This document shows, piece by piece, positions 53,860 through 62,134 of a DNA stretch of 64,000 nt (positions are counted from its first letter, which is position 1; the number at the start of each line of letters is the position of its first letter). The position numbers and the translations under genes are program-made. Under the pieces are notes generated by a model. That model made no database searches, was not told the origin of the DNA, and saw only the letters and a program-made list of their open reading frames with translations. The stretch comes from Loktanella gaetbuli (GTDB lineage: Bacteria; Pseudomonadota; Alphaproteobacteria; Rhodobacterales; Rhodobacteraceae), in the NCBI RefSeq assembly GCF_020531945.1, contig NZ_JAJATZ010000003.1, forward strand, positions 372,001 to 436,000, read 5' to 3'.

Positions 53860-53893
53860 AGGCCCGGTTTTCCATTGGAAACCGGGCCTTTTT
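53860..53893 (+). terminator. Strong intrinsic terminator after the IalB-like gene
   Basis: AGGCCCGGTTT, eight-base loop, AAACCGGGCCT, then TTTT. An 11-base-pair GC-rich stem and T run 21 bases past the stop. Confidence 0.9.
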
Positions 53894-53933
53894 GCTTATA
53901 TGGGACAGGCTTCACGCCGACAGGGGTATTGAT

Positions 53934-55115
53934 ATGACCGCGACCGCACCGATCACACAGGACGTCCACACCATGCCGCGCAAGCTGCCGGAGGGACCGT
54001 TGAACCTCGTCGGCCTGACCCGCGACGCGATGCGTGATGCGTTGATCGCGATCGGCACCCCCGAAAAACAGGCCAAGATGCGGGTCAGCCAGATCTGGCA
54101 GTGGATCTATCATCGTGGCGTGCGTGACTTTGACCAGATGACAAACCTGTCCAAGGATTTCCGCGCCTTGCTGGCCGAAAAATGCGTGGTGCAACTCCCC
54201 GAGGTGGTGACCCGCCAGATTTCCGAGGACGGCACCCGCAAATACCTCGTGCGGATTGCGGGCGGCCACGAGGTCGAGGTCGTCTATATCCCCGAAACCG
54301 ATCGCGGCACGCTGTGTGTGTCGTCACAGGTCGGTTGCACGCTGACCTGTTCGTTCTGCCACACCGGCACGCAGAAACTGGTGCGCAACCTGACTGCCGG
54401 CGAAATCGTGGGTCAGGTGATGCTGGCGCGCGACGATCTGGACGAATGGCACACGCCAGGTCAGGGCACCGGCGAGAACGGCCCGCGTCTGGTGTCGAAC
54501 ATCGTCCTGATGGGCATGGGCGAGCCGCTATATAATTTCGAAAACGTCCGCGACGCGATGAAAATCGCGATGGACGGCGAAGGGCTGGCCCTGTCACGCC
54601 GCCGCATCACGCTGTCCACATCCGGTGTGGTGCCCGAAATCGCCCGCACCGCGCAGGAAATCGGCTGCCAGCTGGCCGTCAGTTTCCACGCGACCACGGA
54701 CGAGGTGCGCGACAAACTCGTGCCGATCAACAAACGCTGGAACATCGCCGAATTGCTGGATGCCTTGCGCGAATACCCCAAGGTGTCGAACTCTGAACGG
54801 ATCACGTTCGAATATGTGATGCTGGACGGCGTGAACGACAGCGACGACGACGCGCGCCGCCTGATCAAGCTGATCGAAGGCATCCCGGCCAAGATCAACC
54901 TGATCCCGTTCAACGAATGGCCCGGCGCGCCCTACAAACGGTCGTCCAACAATCGCATCCGCGCCTTTGCCGACATCATCTACAAGGCAGGTTACGCCAG
55001 CCCCATCCGCAAACCCCGCGGAGAGGACATCATGGCCGCCTGTGGCCAGCTGAAATCGGAAACCGAACGCGCAAGGAAGAGCCGCAAGCAGATCGAGGCC
55101 GAGGCGGGGATGTAA
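53934..55115 (+). CDS. rlmN: 23S rRNA/tRNA adenine C2-methyltransferase
   Basis: 393 residues, radical SAM enzyme. The cluster motif is CTLTCSFCHTG (about 140), SAM binding GMGEPLYNF, and the C-terminal catalytic Cys lies in DIMAACGQLKSE. MRVSQIWQWIYHRGV and NLSKDFRALLAEK near the start fit the accessory domain. It methylates A2503 of 23S rRNA and A37 of some tRNAs. Start ATG 53934; no strong ribosome site is visible. Convergent with the LOG gene. Confidence 0.95.
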   Translation: MTATAPITQDVHTMPRKLPEGPLNLVGLTRDAMRDALIAIGTPEKQAKMRVSQIWQWIYHRGVRDFDQMTNLSKDFRALLAEKCVVQLPEVVTRQISEDGTRKYLVRIAGGHEVEVVYIPETDRGTLCVSSQVGCTLTCSFCHTGTQKLVRNLTAGEIVGQVMLARDDLDEWHTPGQGTGENGPRLVSNIVLMGMGEPLYNFENVRDAMKIAMDGEGLALSRRRITLSTSGVVPEIARTAQEIGCQLAVSFHATTDEVRDKLVPINKRWNIAELLDALREYPKVSNSERITFEYVMLDGVNDSDDDARRLIKLIEGIPAKINLIPFNEWPGAPYKRSSNNRIRAFADIIYKAGYASPIRKPRGEDIMAACGQLKSETERARKSRKQIEAEAGM

Positions 55116-55211
55116 TCCAGCCGCAAGCCTTCTTTAGCATGTGTTAAGCAGCGCTTTCAGAGCTCGCCTTGATCTTTGTTGCGGCTTCACTCAGGCAGCG
55201 CTTCGACCCGG

Positions 55212-55255
55212 TTTGCCAATGAATTCTTAACGAAGGTTATGAAATCATTGGCAAA
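55212..55255. repeat. 11-base inverted repeat between rlmN and the LOG gene
   Basis: TTTGCCAATGA (55212-55222) and TCATTGGCAAA (55245-55255) match perfectly, with a 22-base AT-rich loop. No T run follows on either side, so it is not a standard terminator. It might be a protein-binding site or a processed RNA hairpin. Confidence 0.5.
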
Positions 55256-55264
55256 TAACATAAT

Positions 55265-55284
55265 ATGTTTCGCACGCGAAACAT
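55265..55284. promoter_or_regulatory. Perfect 9-2-9 palindrome resembling parS
   Basis: ATGTTTCGC, AC, GCGAAACAT. The outer TGTTTC...GAAACA equals the chromosomal parS arms, but the core is two bases longer than parS (ParB site TGTTTCACGTGAAACA), so identity as a parS is doubtful. It lies ten bases from the preceding inverted repeat. Confidence 0.4.
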
Positions 55285-55306
55285 CATCGAATCGACATAT
55301 ATCGGC

Positions 55307-56152
55307 CTAGCGGCCCGGAATTTCCGCCCGTTTCTGTCCGGCCCCGTCCCAGGCATCGATCGCGGCGATGGCTTCTTCTGCGGTGTCCACAAAGCGGAAC
55401 AGCTTCAGATCATCCGGCGAAATCGTGCCTGCATCGGCCAGCGCGTCCCAGTTGATGATCTTTTCCCAGAAATCGCGACCGAACAGCAGGAACGGCACCT
55501 TGGTCATGCGCCCGGTCTGGATCAGCGTCAGCGCCTCGAACATCTCGTCCAATGTGCCGAACCCGCCGGGGAACACGGTGACGACCGACGCGCGCATCAG
55601 GAAATGCATCTTGCGCGTGGCAAAGTAGTGAAAGTTGAAACACAGCTCTGGCGTGACGTATTCATTCGGGGCCTGTTCGTGCGGCAGCACGATGTTCAGG
55701 CCGATGGACCGCCCGCCAGCATCCACGGCACCACGGTTGCCAGCCTCCATCACACCCGGACCGCCGCCCGTGACCACGACGTTGTCGCGTCCGCCATCAC
55801 GCAGCGACCGTTCCGTCATCATCCGGGCAAAGGTCCGCGCCTCGTCATAGAACGCCGTCAGGTCGGCCAGCGTCTGCGTCCGCGCGGTGTCCTTGTTCAC
55901 CGGATCGGGGATACGCGCCCCGCCGAACATCACGACGGTCGATTGCACGTCAGCCTCGTTCATCAGGATTTCGGGCTTGAGCAGCTCCAACTGCCAGCGC
56001 ACCGGACGCAATTCGTCCCGGCACATGAAATCATCGTCGGTGAACGCCAGTTTATAGGACGGCGCACGCGTCTGCGGTGTGTCAGGCACCCCCTGGGTCG
56101 CGGCGCGATCCTCGCCCGAATGGCGGAGGGGGTGGGTGTGGTCGTCCTTCAT
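55307..56152 (-). CDS. LOG/TIGR00730-family Rossmann protein
   Basis: 281 residues from ATG 56152, with AAGGAC seven bases upstream. Family motifs: VVTGGGPGVMEAGNRGA (nucleotide loop) and FPGGFGTLDEMFEALTL. Such proteins are nucleotide 5'-monophosphate phosphoribohydrolases related to plant LOG cytokinin enzymes; bacterial roles are often nucleotide salvage. The extra 70 N-terminal residues are polar. Confidence 0.87.
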   Translation of the reverse strand: MKDDHTHPLRHSGEDRAATQGVPDTPQTRAPSYKLAFTDDDFMCRDELRPVRWQLELLKPEILMNEADVQSTVVMFGGARIPDPVNKDTARTQTLADLTAFYDEARTFARMMTERSLRDGGRDNVVVTGGGPGVMEAGNRGAVDAGGRSIGLNIVLPHEQAPNEYVTPELCFNFHYFATRKMHFLMRASVVTVFPGGFGTLDEMFEALTLIQTGRMTKVPFLLFGRDFWEKIINWDALADAGTISPDDLKLFRFVDTAEEAIAAIDAWDGAGQKRAEIPGR

Positions 56153-56235
56153 GGCGTGTCCTTGTGATTGCGCGGCAGGGCCTGCGTGGTCTATAGCCGC
56201 CGCCAACCAGTGTCACCAGCCAAAGGGATCATCCG

Positions 56236-57063
56236 ATGTCCAATGCCCAACTCGAAACCGCAATCGAAACCGCATGGGATGATCGCGACAGCATCAGCCC
56301 CGCCACCACCGGCGAGGTCCGCGAGGCGATCGAGGACACGTTGAACGCCCTCGACAGCGGCACATTGCGCGTGGCTGAACGCCGCGACAACGGTGACTGG
56401 CACGTCAATCAATGGGCCAAAAAGGCGGTGCTGCTGTCGTTCCGCCTGAACGACATGGAACCCATCAGCGGCGGCCCCGGTGGCGCGACATGGTGGGACA
56501 AGGTGCCATCGAAATTCGACGGCTGGGGCGAAAACCAGTGGCGCAATGCAGGTTTCCGCGCCGTGCCCGGCAGCATCGTCCGCCGCTCGGCCTTCATCGG
56601 CAAAGGCGTCGTGCTGATGCCGTCGTTCGTGAACCTCGGCGCCTATGTGGACGAGGGTTCGATGGTCGACGGCTGGGCCACGGTCGGCAGCTGCGCGCAG
56701 ATCGGCAAGAACGTCCACCTGTCCGGCGGCGTCGGCATCGGTGGCGTGCTGGAACCGATGCAGGCCGGCCCCACGATCATCGAGGACAACTGCTTTATCG
56801 GGGCCCGGTCCGAGGTCGTCGAAGGCTGCATCATCCGCGAAGGATCCGTGCTGGGCATGGGCGTCTATATCGGCAAATCGACGAAAATCGTGGACCGCGA
56901 AACCGGTGAATTCACCTACGGCGAGGTGCCGCCCTATTCCGTGGTCGTGGCAGGCACCATGCCATCCAAGAACGGGATCAACCTGTATTGCGCCGTGATC
57001 GTCAAACGTGTGGACGAACAGACCCGGTCCAAGACCGGCATCAACGAGCTGCTGCGCGACTGA
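56236..57063 (+). CDS. dapD: Tetrahydrodipicolinate N-succinyltransferase
   Basis: 275 residues, trimeric left-handed beta-helix enzyme of lysine and diaminopimelate synthesis. Features: FRAVPGSIVRRSAFIGKGVV, VNLGAYVDEGSMVD, VHLSGGVGIGGVLEP, FIGARSEVVEGC and GVYIGKSTKIVDRETGE. Conserved length. Its stop overlaps a small membrane-protein start (TGATG); dapE is 5 kb further on. Confidence 0.96.
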   Translation: MSNAQLETAIETAWDDRDSISPATTGEVREAIEDTLNALDSGTLRVAERRDNGDWHVNQWAKKAVLLSFRLNDMEPISGGPGGATWWDKVPSKFDGWGENQWRNAGFRAVPGSIVRRSAFIGKGVVLMPSFVNLGAYVDEGSMVDGWATVGSCAQIGKNVHLSGGVGIGGVLEPMQAGPTIIEDNCFIGARSEVVEGCIIREGSVLGMGVYIGKSTKIVDRETGEFTYGEVPPYSVVVAGTMPSKNGINLYCAVIVKRVDEQTRSKTGINELLRD

Positions 57064-57356
57064 TGATCGTTAGCCGTTTTGTCGCCCGCCGCCGGATCGC
57101 GGCGGGCGTCCGCCCCGGCTGGTTCGCGGCATGGGGCCTTGTGGCGCTGGATGCGCTGATGTTGCTGGCGGTGCTTGGCCTGATGTTCATGCCCGTCATG
57201 TCGCTGATCTATGCCAGCCAGCCATCGGTCATCGTAACGGTCGGCATCTTTTTCGTCCTGTTTTTCCTGCCGATACAGGTGGTGTTGATCCTGTCGTCGC
57301 TCTGGGCCGCGAAATCACGATATGTGGGTTCGGACGACAAATTCACAACGCTGTGA
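57063..57356 (+). CDS. Small membrane protein of unknown function
   Basis: 97 residues with a basic start (VSRFVARRRIAAGVRPG) and two hydrophobic helices (about 23-45 and 56-79). TGATG coupling to dapD shows it is translated. No known domain recognised; it may be a species-level conserved membrane protein. Confidence 0.65.
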   Translation: MIVSRFVARRRIAAGVRPGWFAAWGLVALDALMLLAVLGLMFMPVMSLIYASQPSVIVTVGIFFVLFFLPIQVVLILSSLWAAKSRYVGSDDKFTTL

Positions 57357-57445
57357 CAATTCTGTGGAACCTCGCCCAATGCTGAGGCGTTCTGTCGCAG
57401 AATACCCCGGCTACGGGGCGAAATTGTAAATCGAAGGAAAACCTT

Positions 57446-57694
57446 ATGGGCTGGTTAGCAGCAATCATCGTCGGCGGCATCGCCGGCTGGCTTGCAGAGA
57501 AATTCATGAAATCGAACATGGGCCTGCTGGCCAACATCGGTCTGGGTATCCTGGGCGCGATCGTGTTCAACTTCATCTTTGGCACGTTGCTGGGTCTCTA
57601 CGCCGCCGGCGCAAGCTTTAGCCTTGGCTATCTGTTTGTCGGCTTTGTTGGTGCCTGCATCCTGATCTGGATCGCGCGCAAGGTGCGTAGCTGA
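57446..57694 (+). CDS. GlsB/YeaQ/YmgE-family stress-response membrane protein
   Basis: 82 residues, three membrane helices. GWLAAIIVGGIAGWLAEKFM then GLLANIGLGILGAIVFNF is the family signature with many Gly. Related proteins rise under osmotic or stationary stress. AAGGAAAA precedes the ATG. Upstream a small CCCCG-GCTA-CGGGG hairpin at 57406 may be in the 5' leader. Confidence 0.9.
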   Translation: MGWLAAIIVGGIAGWLAEKFMKSNMGLLANIGLGILGAIVFNFIFGTLLGLYAAGASFSLGYLFVGFVGACILIWIARKVRS

Positions 57695-57720
57695 TCCTCT
57701 TTGATCAGGACCGACAAACA

Positions 57721-57752
57721 AAGCGGCGCGCAGGTTTGCGTGCCGCTTTTTT
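57721..57752 (+). terminator. Terminator after the GlsB/YeaQ-like gene
   Basis: AAGCGGCGCGCA, loop GGTT, TGCGTGCCGCTT, then TTTT, one wobble pair in the stem. The T run makes it a clear intrinsic terminator just before the exchanger gene. Confidence 0.85.
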
Positions 57753-57770
57753 AGTTAAAGGCCATCGCAC

Positions 57771-58802
57771 ATGATCGCGAATCTGCCCCTACCGCTGCTA
57801 CTCCTTGTTTTCATCCTCGCCGCTGCGGCCGTCGTCGTGTCGTCGATCAAGGCAACGGGGCTGGCCGATGTCATCGCCGACCGCACGCGCATGGGCGAGG
57901 CGCTGGCCGGTGGTCTGATCCTGGGTGCCGCCACGTCGCTGGCCGGTGTCGTTGTGTCGGTGGATGCGGCGATCAGCGGTGATGCAAGTTTCGCCTTTTC
58001 AAACTCGGTCGGCGGGATCGCGGCGCAGACGCTGTTTCTGGCGCTCGCGGACATCATCCACCGCAAGGCCAATCTGGAACATGCGGCAGCGGAACCCGCC
58101 AATCTGTTTCAGGCGGTCATGCTGATCGTGCTGCTATCGATTCCGCTGTGTGCGATGGCCGGTCCTGATATGGCGTATTTCGGGGTGCATCCGGCGTCGA
58201 TCCTGATGTTCCTGGCTTACCTTGGCGGCGTAAAGCTGACGCAGACCGTATCGGAACAGCCGATGTGGCGACCGGTACAGACCCGCGACACCCGCACCGA
58301 TGAACCCGAGGACGACGACGAAAAAGACCGCTCGGCATTGCGCCCGGCACTGATTTTCCTGGCACTCGTGGCGGTGATGGGTCTGGGCGGTTACGTCATT
58401 TCTCAGGTCGGTGGCAGCCTGATCACCCGGTTCGGTCTGGCATCATCCTTGGTGGGTGCCGTGATTACCGCCGTGGTGACGTCACTGCCGGAATTGGTGA
58501 CGACACTGACGGCAGTCAAACGCGGTGCGCTGCAACTGGCGGTGGGCGGCATCATCGGCGGCAACACCTTTGACACGCTGTTTCTGGTGGCATCCGACGT
58601 CAGCTATCGCGACGGGTCACTGTTCCATGCGGTCAGCGGTACCGACCTGTATTGGCTGGCAACGGGTCTGCTGATGACAGCCGTCTTGCTGGGCGGTTTG
58701 ATCCTGCGACAACGCGCGGGTCCGGGCCGGATCGGCATCGAGAGCGTGCTCATGATCTTGATCTATTGCACCGCGCTGGCCGTGCAGTTCACCGCCGCTT
58801 GA
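57771..58802 (+). CDS. Sodium/calcium exchanger-type membrane protein
   Basis: 343 residues, two homologous halves (about 1-150 and 190-343) of a CaCA exchanger, joined by an acidic cytoplasmic loop (TDEPEDDDEKDR). The repeat motifs GAATSLAGVVVSV (first) and VTSLPELVTTLTA with GGIIGGNTFDTLF (second) contain the ion-binding Ser, Asn and Glu; the first half lacks the usual Glu-Pro. Substrate cation uncertain. Confidence 0.82.
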   Translation: MIANLPLPLLLLVFILAAAAVVVSSIKATGLADVIADRTRMGEALAGGLILGAATSLAGVVVSVDAAISGDASFAFSNSVGGIAAQTLFLALADIIHRKANLEHAAAEPANLFQAVMLIVLLSIPLCAMAGPDMAYFGVHPASILMFLAYLGGVKLTQTVSEQPMWRPVQTRDTRTDEPEDDDEKDRSALRPALIFLALVAVMGLGGYVISQVGGSLITRFGLASSLVGAVITAVVTSLPELVTTLTAVKRGALQLAVGGIIGGNTFDTLFLVASDVSYRDGSLFHAVSGTDLYWLATGLLMTAVLLGGLILRQRAGPGRIGIESVLMILIYCTALAVQFTAA

Positions 58803-58835
58803 CAAGGGTGCCGTGCCCGCGCGAATGCTGCGGCC

Positions 58836-59177
58836 ATGAATAAACGTGTACAACAAGTCTATACGCTGCTGGTCGAGGTCGGCCGGTCCAAGGATGACGG
58901 TCTGCCCAAGGACGCGACCGGGGCCGCGCTGATGTGCTATGCCAGCGGTGTGGACGAGGCAGAGGCCGTGCGCGAAACCGTTGCCATCCTGAAACAGGCG
59001 GATTTGTCACCGCTGGACGTGTCGGGCTACGGCACGCTGGATGAACGTCTGGCCGAAGGTCACGACATTCCCGACGAAGAACGTGCGCTGATGCAGCGCG
59101 CGCTGGACGAAAACAGTGTGATCGTGGCGCAGATGACGCCGTTCTACGAGGGTGACGAATCCGACGACGCCGATTAG
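58836..59177 (+). CDS. Conserved hypothetical acidic protein
   Basis: 113 residues, acidic, no signal or membrane segment. YTLLVEVGRSKDDGLPKDATGAALMCY and MQRALDENSVIVAQMTPFY look like a small family typical of Rhodobacteraceae. No enzyme motif. Its stop shares four bases with the stop of the convergent Hint gene. Confidence 0.7.
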   Translation: MNKRVQQVYTLLVEVGRSKDDGLPKDATGAALMCYASGVDEAEAVRETVAILKQADLSPLDVSGYGTLDERLAEGHDIPDEERALMQRALDENSVIVAQMTPFYEGDESDDAD

Positions 59178-60256
59178 GCGGCGCGCGATTCACACAGTGA
59201 CCGCACCTCATAGTGTTTCAGGCGCAATGGCGCTGGCCCGGCGTCCTGTGGAAAGAGTTCTGTCGGCATATCCCTGAGCACGGACAATGACCGCAGGACA
59301 GGATCGGCCAGCAGTTCGCGGGCGTTCAGCGATTCGCACGCCACCCCGTGGATCTGCATCGGCACCGGGCGATCCAGTAAAACATGCCAGTAGGTTTCCA
59401 GCACTTGATCCGGTTGCAGGCGCGGTGTCAGACCTTCGAGCAGGTCACCGGCGCGCGCGACGACCGTGCGAGTGTCGAACAGGTAGTCCACGGCGGAATG
59501 GTGAAACCTGATCTGCTGACAGGCCGCACAGTCGATGTCGCGCAGCGCGCCATAGAACGGGGCCTTGACCCGCAGGGGACGGAACCGTGCGCGCGCAGGC
59601 AAGGTCACCGCACCGGTCCAGCGGACCTGTGCCATGCCACCGGTCGCCGTCTGTACCAGATCGCCGGGGCGCAGCGTCTGGATGCTGCGACGGCCTGTCT
59701 GGGTGATGACCTGAGTCTGGCCGTCCAGCGATGGCAGCGGTCCGACCGGGACCTGATCGGTCGCTATCGCGGCAAAGCGGACACCGGGGGCAAGATAGCA
59801 CTGCCGGCGGTCCATCATGATGCGGCGGGCGTCGCGCAGGGTCGGCGGCAGCGGTGCATCCACCACGCGATAGGCCAACGCGCCGGTGTCGGGAAATTCG
59901 GCCGACAGGCTGGCCTGTCTGGCAGGCGCGTCCCAGTTGAAAACGATGGTGACGGACACGGCCCGTTCCTTGACCCCGGTATTCAGGCGGTACGTCCGCT
60001 GCGACCGGCCCACGCGATGCCGCAGGATCACCACGCCGTCGGGGGACAGCGCAATCGACAGCGCCGTATCCCAAGGCGTTTTTGCGGCATAGGACAGCAA
60101 TGTCTGTTCGGTCAGGCTGGGCAGGATCGCACAGTCCACCATCAGCGCGCCGCGCGCCATCAGCGCGTCCAGATCGCCGGGCCGTGCCGATGGCGTGGCC
60201 AGCCCCCCTGTCTCGAACAGGGCGGTCCGTGCTTCGCGCAGGCCGATCCAGTTCAA
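59174..60256 (-). CDS. Hint-domain protein without the catalytic Cys
   Basis: 360 residues. Residues about 175-330 match the Hint (intein/hedgehog) fold: TQVITQTGRRSIQTLRPGDLV then TGGMAQVRWTG and CAACQQIRFHHS. Where active Hint domains have Cys before the first strand, this has Gln and Thr, so self-splicing chemistry is doubtful. The N-terminal 170 residues are unassigned. The ATG overlaps the stop of the choice-of-anchor L gene (ATGA). Confidence 0.75.
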   Translation of the reverse strand: MNWIGLREARTALFETGGLATPSARPGDLDALMARGALMVDCAILPSLTEQTLLSYAAKTPWDTALSIALSPDGVVILRHRVGRSQRTYRLNTGVKERAVSVTIVFNWDAPARQASLSAEFPDTGALAYRVVDAPLPPTLRDARRIMMDRRQCYLAPGVRFAAIATDQVPVGPLPSLDGQTQVITQTGRRSIQTLRPGDLVQTATGGMAQVRWTGAVTLPARARFRPLRVKAPFYGALRDIDCAACQQIRFHHSAVDYLFDTRTVVARAGDLLEGLTPRLQPDQVLETYWHVLLDRPVPMQIHGVACESLNARELLADPVLRSLSVLRDMPTELFPQDAGPAPLRLKHYEVRSLCESRAA

Positions 60257-61857
60257 AGGGCAGACCCGCGAAAGACACGCGCCTCGAACCGCTTGAGCGT
60301 GCGGCGGGCCGCAGGCCCATAGCCACGGCCAGAGGTCCAGTCGATCTGGGGAAACAACGTGGTGATTTCCTCCAGTGCCTCGCGGGCAAAGGCCTTTTTC
60401 ATCTGGGGGCCGGGCAGAAAACTTTCGGTGGGCAGGCCTTCGGCCCAGATGACCTGGTGGCGGTCGAACATCAGATGCAGATATGTGACGTCGCCACCGG
60501 GTCTGGGACGGATCGTCAGGTCGTTGACCAGATCCTTGGCCGCGACCAGCACCTCGTCCTCGCCGAACAGCAGACTGGACAGCGGATCGCCCAGCAGGAC
60601 GCGATGCTGCGGCGACAGCATCAGGGCCGCGTGTTCACCCAGCGCATTCGCGGCGATGGCAATGGGGGCCAGTGCACCCTCTGCCGCGACCGTGCGACGC
60701 CCCACCCACCGTAGGGGCTGTGCGCCGTCATCCATCGTATCGACCAGATCGCCGGGTTCCAGCGCCTCGACCGGAATGTCGCCCAGTGGCGTGCGGATCA
60801 GCGTGCCCGCGACAAAACAGGGAACCGTGTCGACCGTGACAAATCCAAGATCGCCACCCACCTCCTGGCCCAGCACGTTGGTGCTGGTGGTCTCGTAGGT
60901 GAAACTGACCTTTTCCTCGACGTTCGTGGTCAGGATGTCGACCGTGCCGTCGGCCAGCAGGGTGACCTGGTGTCCCGATGGCAGGATGACCGTGTCGCCC
61001 GGATTGACCGCAACGCCGTTGATATGGGTCACCGACAGCACGCCGCCAGTCGCATTGAGGTCATTGGCCAGCAGATCGACGTTCTGGGTGCCGCCCGGTG
61101 CGATGGTCACATCGTCCTGAATGGCGATGACCGTCGTCTGGATGCTGTCGCCCGCGATCAGCAGGTTGGAATCGTAGTTGCTGTCAGACGCGTCGGCGAT
61201 GCCTAGCTTGATCGTGTTCACCTGGCCCGTGTTGACCGGGATCGTCAGCGTCATGCTGACGGTGAAACCATCCATTTCGGTGTTGTATTGATCGCCCGTG
61301 TTGTCCTTGTAGAGGTTGATGTTCTCGGTGTCGTTGATTTCCGTCACGGACGCAGCACTTTGCGTCACCGACAGGGGGATGTGCGTGCCGTTGACCCACA
61401 CACCGACCACGTCGTTATAGATCGACGACGCGTATTCCGGGTATTCGTCCGACGCAAAGACGAACTTGATCGACATGACATTGCCGGTGGGGATGAAATT
61501 GACCGTCAGGAACGATGCATCGAATGTCCGCTGGCCTGAAATGGCCTCGAAATCCGCGTTGCCGTTCTGGCCGCCCGAGTTGGTCGATGTGTTGGTGCTG
61601 AGGTTCGGATCGCCCGACCAGTTCCCCCAGCCCTGGGAATTGGTGAAATCCGATGCGCGCCCCGTGGACAGGATGACGCCCGTATCGCCAGGCACCACGC
61701 CGGGGCTGGTGCTGTCACCGCCCGAATAGGTCGCCGAAGAATAGCTCGATCCAGAATAGGACGCGCCCACCACGATCACGCCGTCGCCAAAGATCGTCTG
61801 CGCCATTTGTGCCGCAGACGCGTTCTGGTTCATCGAAAGTTCCGATGCCGTCGCCAT
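60253..61857 (-). CDS. Secreted choice-of-anchor L/Hint protein
   Basis: 534 residues. The N-terminal module (about 1-200) has the choice-of-anchor L pattern IKFVFASDEYPEYASSIYND and GDTGVILSTGRASD. A middle repeat-like domain carries LANDLNATGGVLSVTHINGV. The C-terminal Hint domain starts PCFVAGTLIRTPLGDIPVEAL with Cys347 as nucleophile. There is no Sec signal, so secretion is probably by a type I system; no transporter is nearby. AAGGGG lies seven bases before the ATG. Confidence 0.82.
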   Translation of the reverse strand: MATASELSMNQNASAAQMAQTIFGDGVIVVGASYSGSSYSSATYSGGDSTSPGVVPGDTGVILSTGRASDFTNSQGWGNWSGDPNLSTNTSTNSGGQNGNADFEAISGQRTFDASFLTVNFIPTGNVMSIKFVFASDEYPEYASSIYNDVVGVWVNGTHIPLSVTQSAASVTEINDTENINLYKDNTGDQYNTEMDGFTVSMTLTIPVNTGQVNTIKLGIADASDSNYDSNLLIAGDSIQTTVIAIQDDVTIAPGGTQNVDLLANDLNATGGVLSVTHINGVAVNPGDTVILPSGHQVTLLADGTVDILTTNVEEKVSFTYETTSTNVLGQEVGGDLGFVTVDTVPCFVAGTLIRTPLGDIPVEALEPGDLVDTMDDGAQPLRWVGRRTVAAEGALAPIAIAANALGEHAALMLSPQHRVLLGDPLSSLLFGEDEVLVAAKDLVNDLTIRPRPGGDVTYLHLMFDRHQVIWAEGLPTESFLPGPQMKKAFAREALEEITTLFPQIDWTSGRGYGPAARRTLKRFEARVFRGSAL

Positions 61858-62134
61858 TTAAATGCCCCTTGCCGCAACAGCCCGGGGTCAGCGCAAACGC
61901 TTGCACAGGATCGTTGTCCCGTGTTTCGCTATATCTTGTGGTGCCTGCTCGCACTCACACCCACATTGGGGTTTGCCCTGCCTCGGGTCATTTATTCCCT
62001 TGAAGATGCACGACAAATTTCTCTGTGTCATTGAATAATCGCGCGTCGTTGCGTTCGCGTGGCGCATCGGCCACAGCATTTGCATCCTGCCGGGCAGCAC
62101 GCTACCGCTGGTCCCATAGCAACAGAGGCGCGCC
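61858..62134. other. Non-coding stretch between Hint and dapE genes
   Basis: 277 bases, divergent genes on either side, so both promoters should lie here. The right half is AT-rich (for example GACAAATTTCTCTGTGTC). No clear gene, RNA or repeat seen. Confidence 0.5.

Noticed and set aside
55265..55284. Calling the palindrome a true parS
   Set aside because: Core is two bases longer than the ParB site and no parAB is near in the window; kept only as a resemblance.
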